Made by a program: the position numbers and the translations under genes
Shown here: one piece after another, positions 15,191-22,308 of the stretch
How the letters are laid out: every line of letters starts with the position of its first letter
Position numbering within the stretch: position 1 is the stretch's first letter
Assembly: GCA_964572365.1 (NCBI GenBank)
Contig: CAZNFK010000005.1
Location: 1-44,742, forward strand
Reading direction: 5' to 3'
From: Salinimicrobium sp964572365
GTDB lineage: Bacteria > Bacteroidota > Bacteroidia > Flavobacteriales > Flavobacteriaceae
Length of the DNA: 44,742 bases
Notes under the pieces: model-generated
What the model was told of the DNA's origin: nothing
The model's input: the letters and a program-made list of their open reading frames with translations, nothing else
Databases searched by the model: none

Positions 15191-15970
15191 TTAACCGTAG
15201 ATAATATCTGAAACAAAGACTGCTATAAAATCGATTATGAACAGGAGCAATGAAGTAAAGACCACTGCCGAGTTTGATGCCTTTCCCACTCCTTCTGTTC
15301 CCTTACTGCTATTATATCCTTTAAAACAACCCACCAATCCAATGGCAAAGCCAAAGAAAAAAGATTTAAAGGTGGCCGGTAAGAGATCGCTGTATTCTAT
15401 GGCTTCAAAGACCTCGTTGAAATAAAGTAGAAAGGAAACGCTTCCTTTGACGTATTCGACCAGGGCAGAACCCACTAATGCGATGAGGTCGCCCATTAAG
15501 ATTAACAGCGGAAGCATAAGGGTAGCCGCTAAAATGCGGGTCACCACTAAAAATTTGAATGGGTTTGTTCCCGAAACCTCCATGGCATCTATCTGTTCGG
15601 TAACTCTCATAGATCCTAACTCTGCTCCTATACTGGAACCAATCCTCCCCGCACAGATAAGGGCTATGATGACGGGACCAATCTCGCGAACAATCGATAT
15701 ACTTATCATGTTGGGCATCCAGGAGACCGCACCAAATTCAAGCAAGGTGGGACGGGATTGCAAAGTAAATACGAGACCCAGGATAAAACCGGTAACCCCT
15801 ACCAGGAGTAGGGACTTATTGCCCATTTGATAGCTCTGCTTTAAGAACTCCCTGAACTCGAATGGTCTTGAGAATAGCTCCTTAAAGAACCTGCCGGCAA
15901 AACGTGACAGGGCACCAATTTCCATGAAAAAAGTAGACACATTTTCGATTACCGGGTAATGGTTGTTCAT
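15191..15970 (-). CDS. MlaE-type ABC transporter permease
   Basis: 259 residues with about five hydrophobic segments. Family landmarks are VGVTGFILGLVFTLQS, the REIGPVIIALICAGRIGSSIGAE-type central motif (read here in two parts, REIGPVI and AGRIGSSIGAELGSM), and FKGYNSSKGTEGVGKA before the last helix. It is the first gene of the Mla-type operon. Upstream lies a near match to the stress site at the standard distance from a good -7 box, so the operon is probably part of the regulon and would support envelope maintenance. Confidence 0.92.
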   Translation of the reverse strand: MNNHYPVIENVSTFFMEIGALSRFAGRFFKELFSRPFEFREFLKQSYQMGNKSLLLVGVTGFILGLVFTLQSRPTLLEFGAVSWMPNMISISIVREIGPVIIALICAGRIGSSIGAELGSMRVTEQIDAMEVSGTNPFKFLVVTRILAATLMLPLLILMGDLIALVGSALVEYVKGSVSFLLYFNEVFEAIEYSDLLPATFKSFFFGFAIGLVGCFKGYNSSKGTEGVGKASNSAVVFTSLLLFIIDFIAVFVSDIIYG

Positions 15971-15995
15971 ATGCTTGCCGGTTTGAAGTTCCAGT

Positions 15996-16038
15996 TAAAT
16001 TTAAAGTACTTGGCCCGGCAGGTAAATGATTTTTCTCA
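15996..16038 (-). promoter_or_regulatory. Near-match Crp/Fnr-like site and -7 box of the Mla operon
   Basis: TGATTTTTCTCA (16027-16038) differs from TGAY-N4-RTCA at one base. The minus-strand -7 box TAAATTTA (16003-15996) is at exactly 29.5 bp from its centre, which argues that the site is real. Confidence 0.55.
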
Positions 16039-16068
16039 GGTTTCCCGGTCGCGCAAATTGGGAGGATC

Positions 16069-16518
16069 TTATTCCGTTGAATGTTGTGAGAGATCTTCAG
16101 AATCTATTACCTCTTCACTAACCCTGTAAACCTCTTTCCTGTTGCTTCTAAAACCTTTTACAAAACGAGCGATCTCATCCTCGAGCACTTCATGATCCCT
16201 TATAAAAACCTCAGGATCTAAACCCTTGTCTCCGTTCATTAAAGAAGACAACTGCCCCAGGTGCTCCTGTAATTGCTCCAAAAGGTTCTTGCCAGTGCTG
16301 CTGAGTTGGTGAAGATCTGAAACCAGTTTACTCACCGCCACAGAATTTTGTCTTTTTTCGATCCAGATCGTATACCTATCTATCAGGCGTTGCAAAAACT
16401 GCAGGTCTTCAATGTAAAATTCCAGGTCAGATTTCCAGTGCCGGGTAAGAATATATAATTCCTGCCAGTTGGCTTTTTTGATCTCTCCGTTTTTAAGGCG
16501 GCTTCTGAAGGTTTCCAT
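16069..16518 (-). CDS. Small all-helical protein of unknown function (paralogue 3 of 3)
   Basis: 149 residues, soluble, no cysteine. It shows the family motif W-K-S-D-L-E-F-Y-I-E-D-L-Q-F-L-Q-R-L-I-D, followed by a coiled-coil-like middle (VSDLHQLSSTGKNLLEQLQEH) and the terminal H-E-V-L-E-D-E-I-A-R-F-V-K-G-F with K-E-V-Y. The same layout appears in the two proteins at 2420-3306. It has its own promoter with a TGAY-N4-RTCA site and is transcribed away from the hydrolase-PRTase pair. Unknown function. Three co-regulated copies in one locus suggest that it matters under the inducing condition. Confidence 0.75.
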   Translation of the reverse strand: METFRSRLKNGEIKKANWQELYILTRHWKSDLEFYIEDLQFLQRLIDRYTIWIEKRQNSVAVSKLVSDLHQLSSTGKNLLEQLQEHLGQLSSLMNGDKGLDPEVFIRDHEVLEDEIARFVKGFRSNRKEVYRVSEEVIDSEDLSQHSTE

Positions 16519-16535
16519 ATTAAAAAAGTTATACT

Positions 16536-16578
16536 CTAAAATAGCATTTTAAGGTGCCGGTACCAATGATATCTGTCA
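16536..16578 (-). promoter_or_regulatory. Crp/Fnr-like site and -7 box of the 16069-16518 gene
   Basis: Site TGATATCTGTCA (16567-16578); minus-strand -7 box TATTTTAG (16543-16536); centre-to-box distance 29.5 bp. A second site for the divergent gene lies 19 bp away, centre to centre. Confidence 0.82.
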
Positions 16579-16585
16579 CCTTTCC

Positions 16586-16628
16586 TGACGGATGTCATTT
16601 TCGAACTGTCTGATTTTCAATAAATTTA
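16586..16628 (+). promoter_or_regulatory. Crp/Fnr-like site and -7 box of the hydrolase-PRTase operon
   Basis: Site TGACGGATGTCA (16586-16597); -7 box TAAATTTA (16621-16628); centre-to-box distance 29.5 bp. Confidence 0.82.
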
Positions 16629-16691
16629 ATAGAAGAGGCTAAAAAATCATAACACATTTGGAAAAAATTAGCTGATTTAATTCAAGAAGTA

Positions 16692-17333
16692 ATGAACCCA
16701 TTGGAAAAAGACAGTTTTAAGACCATTCAACTGGAGGATGTATCTTTGCAGGCAGATCTTTTTATTCCTGAAAATTCTGTGGGCCTGGTAATTTTTTCCC
16801 ACGGAAGCGGTAGTAGCAGGTTGAGTAAACGCAATCTTTTTGTTGCGGCTGTGCTTCAGCAAAAGGGAATGGCTACCCTTTTGTTTGATCTATTGACCGA
16901 AGAAGAGGATCTGGATTATTCTGCCCGGTTCAATATAGATCTGCTTACTCGCAGGCTCATCGCCGTCACCCGGCAGTTAAACCGGGACCCATTAACGGCT
17001 CATCTTGAAAAAGGTTTTTTTGGTGCCAGTACGGGTGCTGCTTCGGCATTAATGGCTGCAGCCGAGCTGGGAGAAGAGATCAAAGCGATCGTATCAAGAG
17101 GCGGTAGGGTGGACATGGCAGCAGAAAAACTGCAAGAAATTTCAGCTCCAACTCTTTTCATTGTTGGCGGAGACGATGAGGTGGTTTTACAATTAAATGA
17201 AAAAGCCTTTACCCGGTTAAAATGTGAAAAACAACTTGAAATTATTCCCGGGGCTTCCCATTTGTTTGAAGAACCCGGAACATTAGAAGAAGTGGCACGC
17301 TTATCAGCACAATGGTTCAGTGAACATTTATAA
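16692..17333 (+). CDS. Alpha/beta hydrolase (dienelactone hydrolase-like)
   Basis: 213 residues. The oxyanion region is VIFSHGSGSSRLSKRN, the nucleophile elbow is GFFGASTGAAS (G-A-S-T-G), the acid is in IVGGDDEVV and the catalytic His is in PGASHLFEEPG. No signal peptide, so cytoplasmic. It is followed after 7 bases by a phosphoribosyltransferase gene. The same two domains are fused or adjacent in several bacteria, including, as I recall, DosR-regulated mycobacterial proteins. The substrate is unknown. Regulation by a TGAY-N4-RTCA promoter places it in the stress regulon. Confidence 0.88.
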   Translation: MNPLEKDSFKTIQLEDVSLQADLFIPENSVGLVIFSHGSGSSRLSKRNLFVAAVLQQKGMATLLFDLLTEEEDLDYSARFNIDLLTRRLIAVTRQLNRDPLTAHLEKGFFGASTGAASALMAAAELGEEIKAIVSRGGRVDMAAEKLQEISAPTLFIVGGDDEVVLQLNEKAFTRLKCEKQLEIIPGASHLFEEPGTLEEVARLSAQWFSEHL

Positions 17334-17340
17334 AGATCAT

Positions 17341-17991
17341 ATGTTTTTAGACAGGGAAGAAGCAGGTCATAGACTGGCCCGACACCTGCAATCGTATAAA
17401 AATAAAGAGGCGGTGGTCCTGGCAATACCCAGAGGCGGTTTACCTTTGGGTGAAATTGTTGCCAAAGAATTGAATGCTCCATTGGATGTGGCCATTATAA
17501 AAAAGATTGGTCATCCTTACAATCCCGAGTATGCTGCAGGAGCATTGAATGAGGAAGGTTACGTGCTCAATCCTGAAGCGCGTATCTCTGAAGAATTTTT
17601 GGAAGAGGAGGTTCAAAGGCTTAGACAGGAGATCCTAAAAAGACATCAGCAGTATTACGCTAAAACGCAACCTCACGATGTGCGCGGTAAATGGGTTATC
17701 ATTGTAGATGACGGTATCGCAACGGGTAGCACCATCCTGGCTACGGTAGCCCTGGTCGCCAAAAAAGATCCTGCCGGTATTGTCATTGCCACTCCTGTGG
17801 CACCTGCAAGTACTATTCGAAAATTGCAAAGTGCATCAGGCGTAGATGAAGTGGTATGTTTGGAACAGCCACCTTATTTTAGCAGCGTGGGACAATTCTA
17901 TGAAAACTTCTTTTCTGTATCAGACGAGGAAGCGATCGAAATCCTGGAAAGAGCTAATCAGGGTTACAACATTAATAAAAAAGGTAAATAA
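17341..17991 (+). CDS. Phosphoribosyltransferase domain protein
   Basis: 216 residues from the ATG at 17341 (MFLDREEAGHRLARHL). An in-frame GTG at 17320 would overlap the hydrolase gene by 14 bases and is less likely. The PRPP-binding loop is WVIIVDDGIATGSTI, and the N-terminal PRGGLPLGEIVAKEL and the IIKKIGHPYNPEYAAGA flap are typical of this stand-alone family. Predicted to bind PRPP and transfer ribose-5-phosphate to an unidentified acceptor. It forms an operon with the upstream hydrolase. It is not one of the known purine or pyrimidine salvage enzymes by its motifs. Confidence 0.88.
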   Translation: MFLDREEAGHRLARHLQSYKNKEAVVLAIPRGGLPLGEIVAKELNAPLDVAIIKKIGHPYNPEYAAGALNEEGYVLNPEARISEEFLEEEVQRLRQEILKRHQQYYAKTQPHDVRGKWVIIVDDGIATGSTILATVALVAKKDPAGIVIATPVAPASTIRKLQSASGVDEVVCLEQPPYFSSVGQFYENFFSVSDEEAIEILERANQGYNINKKGK

Positions 17992-18051
17992 TAAGAGTGC
18001 CACCAAAGAAGAGGATTACTTCCTGGCGGCACTTGAAAATTCTGATCTTAT

Positions 18052-18558
18052 CTAAAGGATATTTCCGTTCTCATCTGTCTTGATCCTGATCACATCTTTT
18101 CCGTTTTCCAGTTTCAGTTTATATGTCTTCTCAGCACCTTTTTTATCGTGGTAATTCACCAGGTACACATCTTTAGAAATGGTCCAGTTGGGATATTTTT
18201 CTTTTACGGCAGTTCTAACAGCTTCGGGAAGACCTACATTCTTATACCTTTCTATAGTTCTCATCAAAACTCCGTCCCTGTCATAGGCAGCGAGAACAGT
18301 TCCTTCAGGAATAAAAAAGCTAACTTCATAAGTATCGTAATCATCGTGATAAATATCAGATGTTTTGATATCGTATTTGGCAACGTGTTCTTCCAGTTTC
18401 TTAACCGGTACAGCGACTTCCTGATTAGTAACGGCATCCAGGTATTTGTAGTTCACCGCAACTAATTCTACTTCTTTGAGTTCCTCAGGTTCTGTGATCT
18501 GAGCGAACACCGGACTCATTATTCCAAACAGGAATAATATAAATAGCAATTTTTTCAT
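18052..18558 (-). CDS. Secreted PepSY-like protein
   Basis: 168 residues. A Sec signal peptide (MKKLLFILFLFGIMSPVFA, then Q) gives a periplasmic protein. The mature part holds two repeats with the PepSY-like pattern: VPVKKLEEHVAKYDI...YEVSFFIPEGTVLAAYDRDG, and AVRTAVKEKYPNWTISKDVYLVNYHDKKG...YKLKLENGKDVIRI. This fits the Bacteroidota putative beta-lactamase-inhibitor-like PepSY family (DUF2874 type). Ligand unknown. It is convergent with the PRTase gene and shares one TGAY-N4-RTCA site with the divergent dehydrogenase gene. Confidence 0.8.
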   Translation of the reverse strand: MKKLLFILFLFGIMSPVFAQITEPEELKEVELVAVNYKYLDAVTNQEVAVPVKKLEEHVAKYDIKTSDIYHDDYDTYEVSFFIPEGTVLAAYDRDGVLMRTIERYKNVGLPEAVRTAVKEKYPNWTISKDVYLVNYHDKKGAEKTYKLKLENGKDVIRIKTDENGNIL

Positions 18559-18595
18559 GATTTCCAGGTATTTGATTAGTACTTTATTTAATTTA

Positions 18596-18669
18596 TTAAT
18601 TTAGAACATGTAACTCATTGAAACAATGATATTTGTCATTTCGGAATTGTAAAACAAGAAGTATTTTTA
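18596..18669. promoter_or_regulatory. Crp/Fnr-like site with -7 boxes on both sides
   Basis: Site TGATATTTGTCA (18627-18638). On the minus strand TAAATTAA (18603-18596) faces the PepSY-like gene. On the plus strand TATTTTTA (18662-18669) faces the dehydrogenase gene. Both boxes are 29.5 bp from the centre. Confidence 0.72.
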
Positions 18670-18681
18670 AGGTTATCCCCC
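18627..18681 (+). repeat. 55-bp direct repeat, left copy, ending at the N gap
   Basis: These 55 bases are identical to 18782-18836, and the two copies abut the 100-N gap exactly. This is the pattern left when two contigs sharing a 55-base k-mer overlap are joined with a placeholder gap. Confidence 0.95.
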
Positions 18682-18781
18682 NNNNNNNNNNNNNNNNNNN
18701 NNNNNNNNNNNNNNNNNNNNNNNNNNNNNNNNNNNNNNNNNNNNNNNNNNNNNNNNNNNNNNNNNNNNNNNNNNNNNNNNN
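18682..18781. other. 100-N scaffold gap, probably artificial
   Basis: Exactly 100 N between two copies of the same 55 bases. The real sequence is probably continuous, with one copy of the repeat and no gap. Confidence 0.8.
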
Positions 18782-18836
18782 TGATATTTGTCATTTCGGA
18801 ATTGTAAAACAAGAAGTATTTTTAAGGTTATCCCCC
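18782..18836 (+). repeat. 55-bp direct repeat, right copy, starting at the N gap
   Basis: Second copy of 18627-18681. It contains the same TGATATTTGTCA site (18782-18793) and -7 box TATTTTTA (18817-18824), which lead to the dehydrogenase gene starting at 18871. Confidence 0.95.
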
Positions 18837-18870
18837 ACTGAAAATTCAACTACATCATTAATTCATTGAT

Positions 18871-19632
18871 ATGGACAGATTAAAGAATAAAGTCGCCCTT
18901 ATTACCGGCGGGGCCGGAGGTATAGGTAAAGCCACGGCACAAATATTTCTTAAAGAAGGGGCAAAGGTATTTCTTGTAGACCTTAAAGAAGAGGAGCTGC
19001 AACAGGTAATAAAAGATTTAGGAAAAGAGAACCTCGAGGTTTTTGCTGCTGATGTTTCGCGATCTGAAGACGTGAAATCTTATGCCCGGGCTTGTGTGGA
19101 AAAGTTCGGGAGAATCGATGTTTTTTTCAATAACGCCGGGATAGAAGGTAAATTCTCTGCTATAATTGATTATCCCGAAGAGGAATTTGACCGGGTGATC
19201 GCGGTAAACCTGAAGGGAGTATGGCTGGGATGCCAGCAGGTAATTCCGCTAATGAATGAAGGCGGCAGTGTTATTATCACTTCTTCTGTTGCCGGGATAA
19301 AGGGCTTCTCCAATCTTGGACCTTATGTGGCCAGTAAACACGCGGTTGTGGGGATCATGAAAGTAGCGGCCATGGAGTTTGCCGATAAGAAGATAAGGGT
19401 CAACAGCATTCATCCCGGCCCGGTTAATAACAGGATGATTCGATCAATAGAAAAGCAGATCTCCCCTAAAGATCCAGGAAGTGCAAAAAGGGATTTTGAG
19501 AACTCCACTTTATTACATCGTTATGCGGAAAATGAGGAAATAGCCGATCTGGCTCTTTTCCTGGCCTCTGATGAAAGTAAATATATTACCGGTACCATGC
19601 AGGTAATTGATGGCGGAATGTGTTTGGCTTAA
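18871..19632 (+). CDS. Short-chain dehydrogenase/reductase
   Basis: 253 residues, classical SDR. The NAD(P)-binding motif is TGGAGGIG near residue 14, then Asp at the end of beta-2 (VFLVDLKEE), which favours NAD(H), NNAG, and the catalytic Ser-Tyr-Lys set in ITSSVAG and YVASK. The C-terminal GTMQVIDGG is typical of the glucose/3-oxoacyl-reductase-like group. Substrate unknown. It is monocistronic, with the regulon site upstream after collapsing the false gap, and ends in a terminator embedded in the tail of the convergent ATPase gene. Confidence 0.9.
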   Translation: MDRLKNKVALITGGAGGIGKATAQIFLKEGAKVFLVDLKEEELQQVIKDLGKENLEVFAADVSRSEDVKSYARACVEKFGRIDVFFNNAGIEGKFSAIIDYPEEEFDRVIAVNLKGVWLGCQQVIPLMNEGGSVIITSSVAGIKGFSNLGPYVASKHAVVGIMKVAAMEFADKKIRVNSIHPGPVNNRMIRSIEKQISPKDPGSAKRDFENSTLLHRYAENEEIADLALFLASDESKYITGTMQVIDGGMCLA

Positions 19633-19660
19633 AAATCAAATGGTTAAGCCAAATCTTTTT
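19623..19660 (+). terminator. Intrinsic terminator of the dehydrogenase gene
   Basis: TTTGGCTTAA (19623-19632) and TTAAGCCAAA (19644-19653) form a perfect 10-bp stem followed by TCTTTTT. It overlaps the stop of the dehydrogenase and the 3' end of the convergent ATPase gene. Confidence 0.8.
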
Positions 19661-22149
19661 AAGATCTGGGTAAGCAGCAAACCAGCAAATCCAAAACTAC
19701 CTATGGTAACTATCTGTTCTATATTCAATGGTACCAGGTTGAGTACCTCGGCAACAACCGGAATATGATATACCACAACCAGGATCAATAATGAAAGTGC
19801 CAGGGCACCCCAGATCCACGGATTTTTGGTTACCTCATTTATCCAGAAGGATCGCTGCCTTTTAGGAAGGTTAAATACATTAAGAAGCTGGGCAAAGATA
19901 AGGGTATAAAACGCCATATTATTTACCACCGGTAGCGAGTATTCTTTAAAATGCCACGAGTAAACAGTGATACCAATAACCGCCATGGTAATGGTGATCC
20001 CAAAAATAAGAGTGGAGACCCACAATTTATGAGTAAGTATGGGTTCCTTCGGATCCCGGGGCGGTTGCTCCATTACTTTTTTATCACCTCTGCCCATGCC
20101 CAGGGCCAGGGCGGGGAATACATCTGTAACCAGGTTCAGGAAGAGGATCTGTAAGGGCAAAAGCGGCATTGGAAGGTTTACCATTGCGGCGGCTGCCACC
20201 GAAATGATTTCGGCAAGATTACAGGATAGCAGGAATACCACGAACTGCCGTATATTTTCAAATATTGTACGGCCCTGCCTTATGGCCAGTTCTGTGGAGG
20301 TGAATTTGTCATCCATCAGGATCACATCGGCGACTTCTTTTGCCGCTTCTGTACCCCTTATCCCCATAGCGATCCCAATATCCGCTTTTTTGAGGGCCGG
20401 CGCATCGTTGACCCCGTCACCTAACATCCCTACAACCTTATTGTTCCTTTGATACAGGTGGACCAGATCGAGCTTTTGTTTGGGGGCCATCCTGGCAAAA
20501 ATGGTCGCTTCCAGAACTTTTTTTTCCATTTCGGGAGTGATACTATCTGGCCCGGGAAGTTCACTGCCGTGTATTACTTTTGCACTTCCTTCTCCNNNNN
20601 NNNNNNNNNNNNNNNNNNNNNNNNNNNNNNNNNNNNNNNNNNNNNNNNNNNNNNNNNNNNNNNNNNNNNNNNNNNNNNNNNNNNNNNNNNNNNNNGAAGC
20701 AGCTATGGCATTCGCCTTGTTATGCCATTTCTCTTTATTCACAAATGGGATTACTTCACCATTTTTCTGAAGGATGTGATCACAGGAATCGATCATGCTT
20801 TCCAAAGCCCCCTTTACCGCGATAAAATTATCCTCCTTACCTGTATGGACCGTGGCCATTCTTTTAATGTCGGCATCAAACGGAACCTCTTTTATCCTGG
20901 GGAACTGCTTTCTGATGTTTTCCGCGTCAAAGCCGATCTCTTCAGCAAAATTCAGGAGTCCGACCTCAATAGGATCACCTGTTTGTTTTCCTTCAGATCT
21001 TTTACTGTTGTTACACAGCACTGCAACCCGAAGGAGTTCTTGAAAATTGTTTTTTTGCAGGATATTTTCAGCAGTACTTTTGTCACACCACTCCTCGGGT
21101 CCCAGTTCATTTCCTTCCAGGAGAACCCGGTGCACTGCCATTTTATTTTCGGTGAGGGTACCGGTCTTGTCGGTGCAAATAATTCCTGTAGCTCCCAGGG
21201 TTTCTACCGCTTCCAGTTTTTTGATCACCACCTTCCGGTGACTTAATTTTAGCATTCCCCGGGCGAGGGCAATGGTTGCCACAATAGGCAGGCCTTCAGG
21301 AATTGCTGCAACCGCAAGGGCGATAGCGGTTTCTATCATTAATATGAGGTTTTCTCCCTGCAAATAGCCGGTAACCGCGATGATAATGGTGAGAAAAATG
21401 GTAAGCCAGATGAGTTTATGGCTTAACCGGCTTAGTTTTCGCTCCAGGGGAGTCCTTATTTTTGTGGCTTCCCGGGTAAGGCGGCTTATTTCTCCAATAA
21501 CGGTAGTGTCACCTGTAGCTGTGACCACTGCTTTACCACTTCCCCTGGAGATAATTGTTCCTTTGAATAACATGTTTGACCTTTCGGCCAGGACTGTAGA
21601 TTCGTCCAGAGGTAAATTATTTTTGTCCACCTGGTTGCTTTCCCCGGTCAGAGCAGCTTCTTTGGTCGCCAGACTTTGTTCTTCAAGCAGGCGCGCGTCT
21701 GCAGGTACCACATCCCCGGCATTAAGAAGAATAACATCACCGGGTACCAAAAATGCAAGATTGAGGTGTTTCTCCTGCCCGTCCCTCAATACATTTGCAA
21801 AGGTCTCCACCAGTTTTTGAAGCGCTTCCACCGAACGTATTGCCTGCCATTCCATAAAAAATCCTATTGAAGCTGTGATAAGGATCACCACCAGCACGGC
21901 AAAACCTTCCAGAATCTCATTGAACAGAAAAGCAAGTAAGGTAGCGCCTGTGAGGACATAGATCACGGGATCAAGAAACTGCTCCAGAAATATCACCCAG
22001 GTTCTTTTGGGGCGCGTGGTCTGCAACCGGTTTTTTCCATATTCCAGGAGTCTTTTTTCAGCCTCGGAAGAGGCGAGTCCCGTTTTCGGGTCAACCTTGA
22101 GACGTGAGGTTATTTCATCTGTGGTTAAGCTGTGGGCATTGCTTATCAT
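19636..22149 (-). CDS. P2-type cation-transporting ATPase (Ca2+-ATPase-like), interrupted by gap
   Basis: Key motifs: TGES in the actuator domain, the phosphorylated Asp327 in CTDKTGTLT, and MLGDGVNDAPAL. M4 is AIPEGLP. M5 carries SCNLAEI and M6 LNLVTD, so the N/E/N/T/D cation ligands of SERCA are conserved and Ca2+ (or Mn2+) export is plausible. The 100-N gap at 20596-20695 removes the part between NAIAA and GEGSAKV. By alignment with the paralogue at 23271-26000 about 80 residues are missing, including the GLxDPPR and TGDHP motifs, so the real gap is nearer 240 bases. The unbroken frame across the N run should not be trusted. It shares a TGAY-N4-RTCA site with the divergent pfkB operon. Confidence 0.9.
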   Translation of the reverse strand: MISNAHSLTTDEITSRLKVDPKTGLASSEAEKRLLEYGKNRLQTTRPKRTWVIFLEQFLDPVIYVLTGATLLAFLFNEILEGFAVLVVILITASIGFFMEWQAIRSVEALQKLVETFANVLRDGQEKHLNLAFLVPGDVILLNAGDVVPADARLLEEQSLATKEAALTGESNQVDKNNLPLDESTVLAERSNMLFKGTIISRGSGKAVVTATGDTTVIGEISRLTREATKIRTPLERKLSRLSHKLIWLTIFLTIIIAVTGYLQGENLILMIETAIALAVAAIPEGLPIVATIALARGMLKLSHRKVVIKKLEAVETLGATGIICTDKTGTLTENKMAVHRVLLEGNELGPEEWCDKSTAENILQKNNFQELLRVAVLCNNSKRSEGKQTGDPIEVGLLNFAEEIGFDAENIRKQFPRIKEVPFDADIKRMATVHTGKEDNFIAVKGALESMIDSCDHILQKNGEVIPFVNKEKWHNKANAIAAXXXXXXXXXXXXXXXXXXXXXXXXXXXXXXXXXXGEGSAKVIHGSELPGPDSITPEMEKKVLEATIFARMAPKQKLDLVHLYQRNNKVVGMLGDGVNDAPALKKADIGIAMGIRGTEAAKEVADVILMDDKFTSTELAIRQGRTIFENIRQFVVFLLSCNLAEIISVAAAAMVNLPMPLLPLQILFLNLVTDVFPALALGMGRGDKKVMEQPPRDPKEPILTHKLWVSTLIFGITITMAVIGITVYSWHFKEYSLPVVNNMAFYTLIFAQLLNVFNLPKRQRSFWINEVTKNPWIWGALALSLLILVVVYHIPVVAEVLNLVPLNIEQIVTIGSFGFAGLLLTQILKRFGLTI
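20596..20695. other. 100-N scaffold gap inside the ATPase gene
   Basis: Placeholder of exactly 100 N. The flanks do not overlap. Comparison with the second ATPase suggests about 240 bases of coding sequence are really missing. Confidence 0.85.
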
Positions 22150-22176
22150 GAATGGTTGGTTTAACTCAGGATTCCT

Positions 22177-22250
22177 CTAATTTACAATGGACCAGATCCT
22201 TGTTCAATGATATTTATCAATGGGCTTTTCTGTTGGAAAACTTATTCTTA
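22177..22250. promoter_or_regulatory. Shared Crp/Fnr-like site between the ATPase gene and the pfkB operon
   Basis: Site TGATATTTATCA (22208-22219). The minus-strand -7 box TAAATTAG (22184-22177) serves the ATPase. The plus-strand -7 box TATTCTTA (22243-22250) serves the pfkB operon. Both are 29.5 bp from the centre. Confidence 0.78.
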
Positions 22251-22308
22251 AATTAGGTATAAATCCTGACACTTCAGGTATTTATAAACGCAACCGCAAT
22301 ATTTGACC

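Noticed and set aside
17995..18045. Imperfect inverted repeat (AGTGCCACC / GGCGGCACT) between the PRTase and PepSY-like genes
   Set aside because: It has one mismatch, a 23-base loop and no T-tract, so it is not convincing as a terminator.
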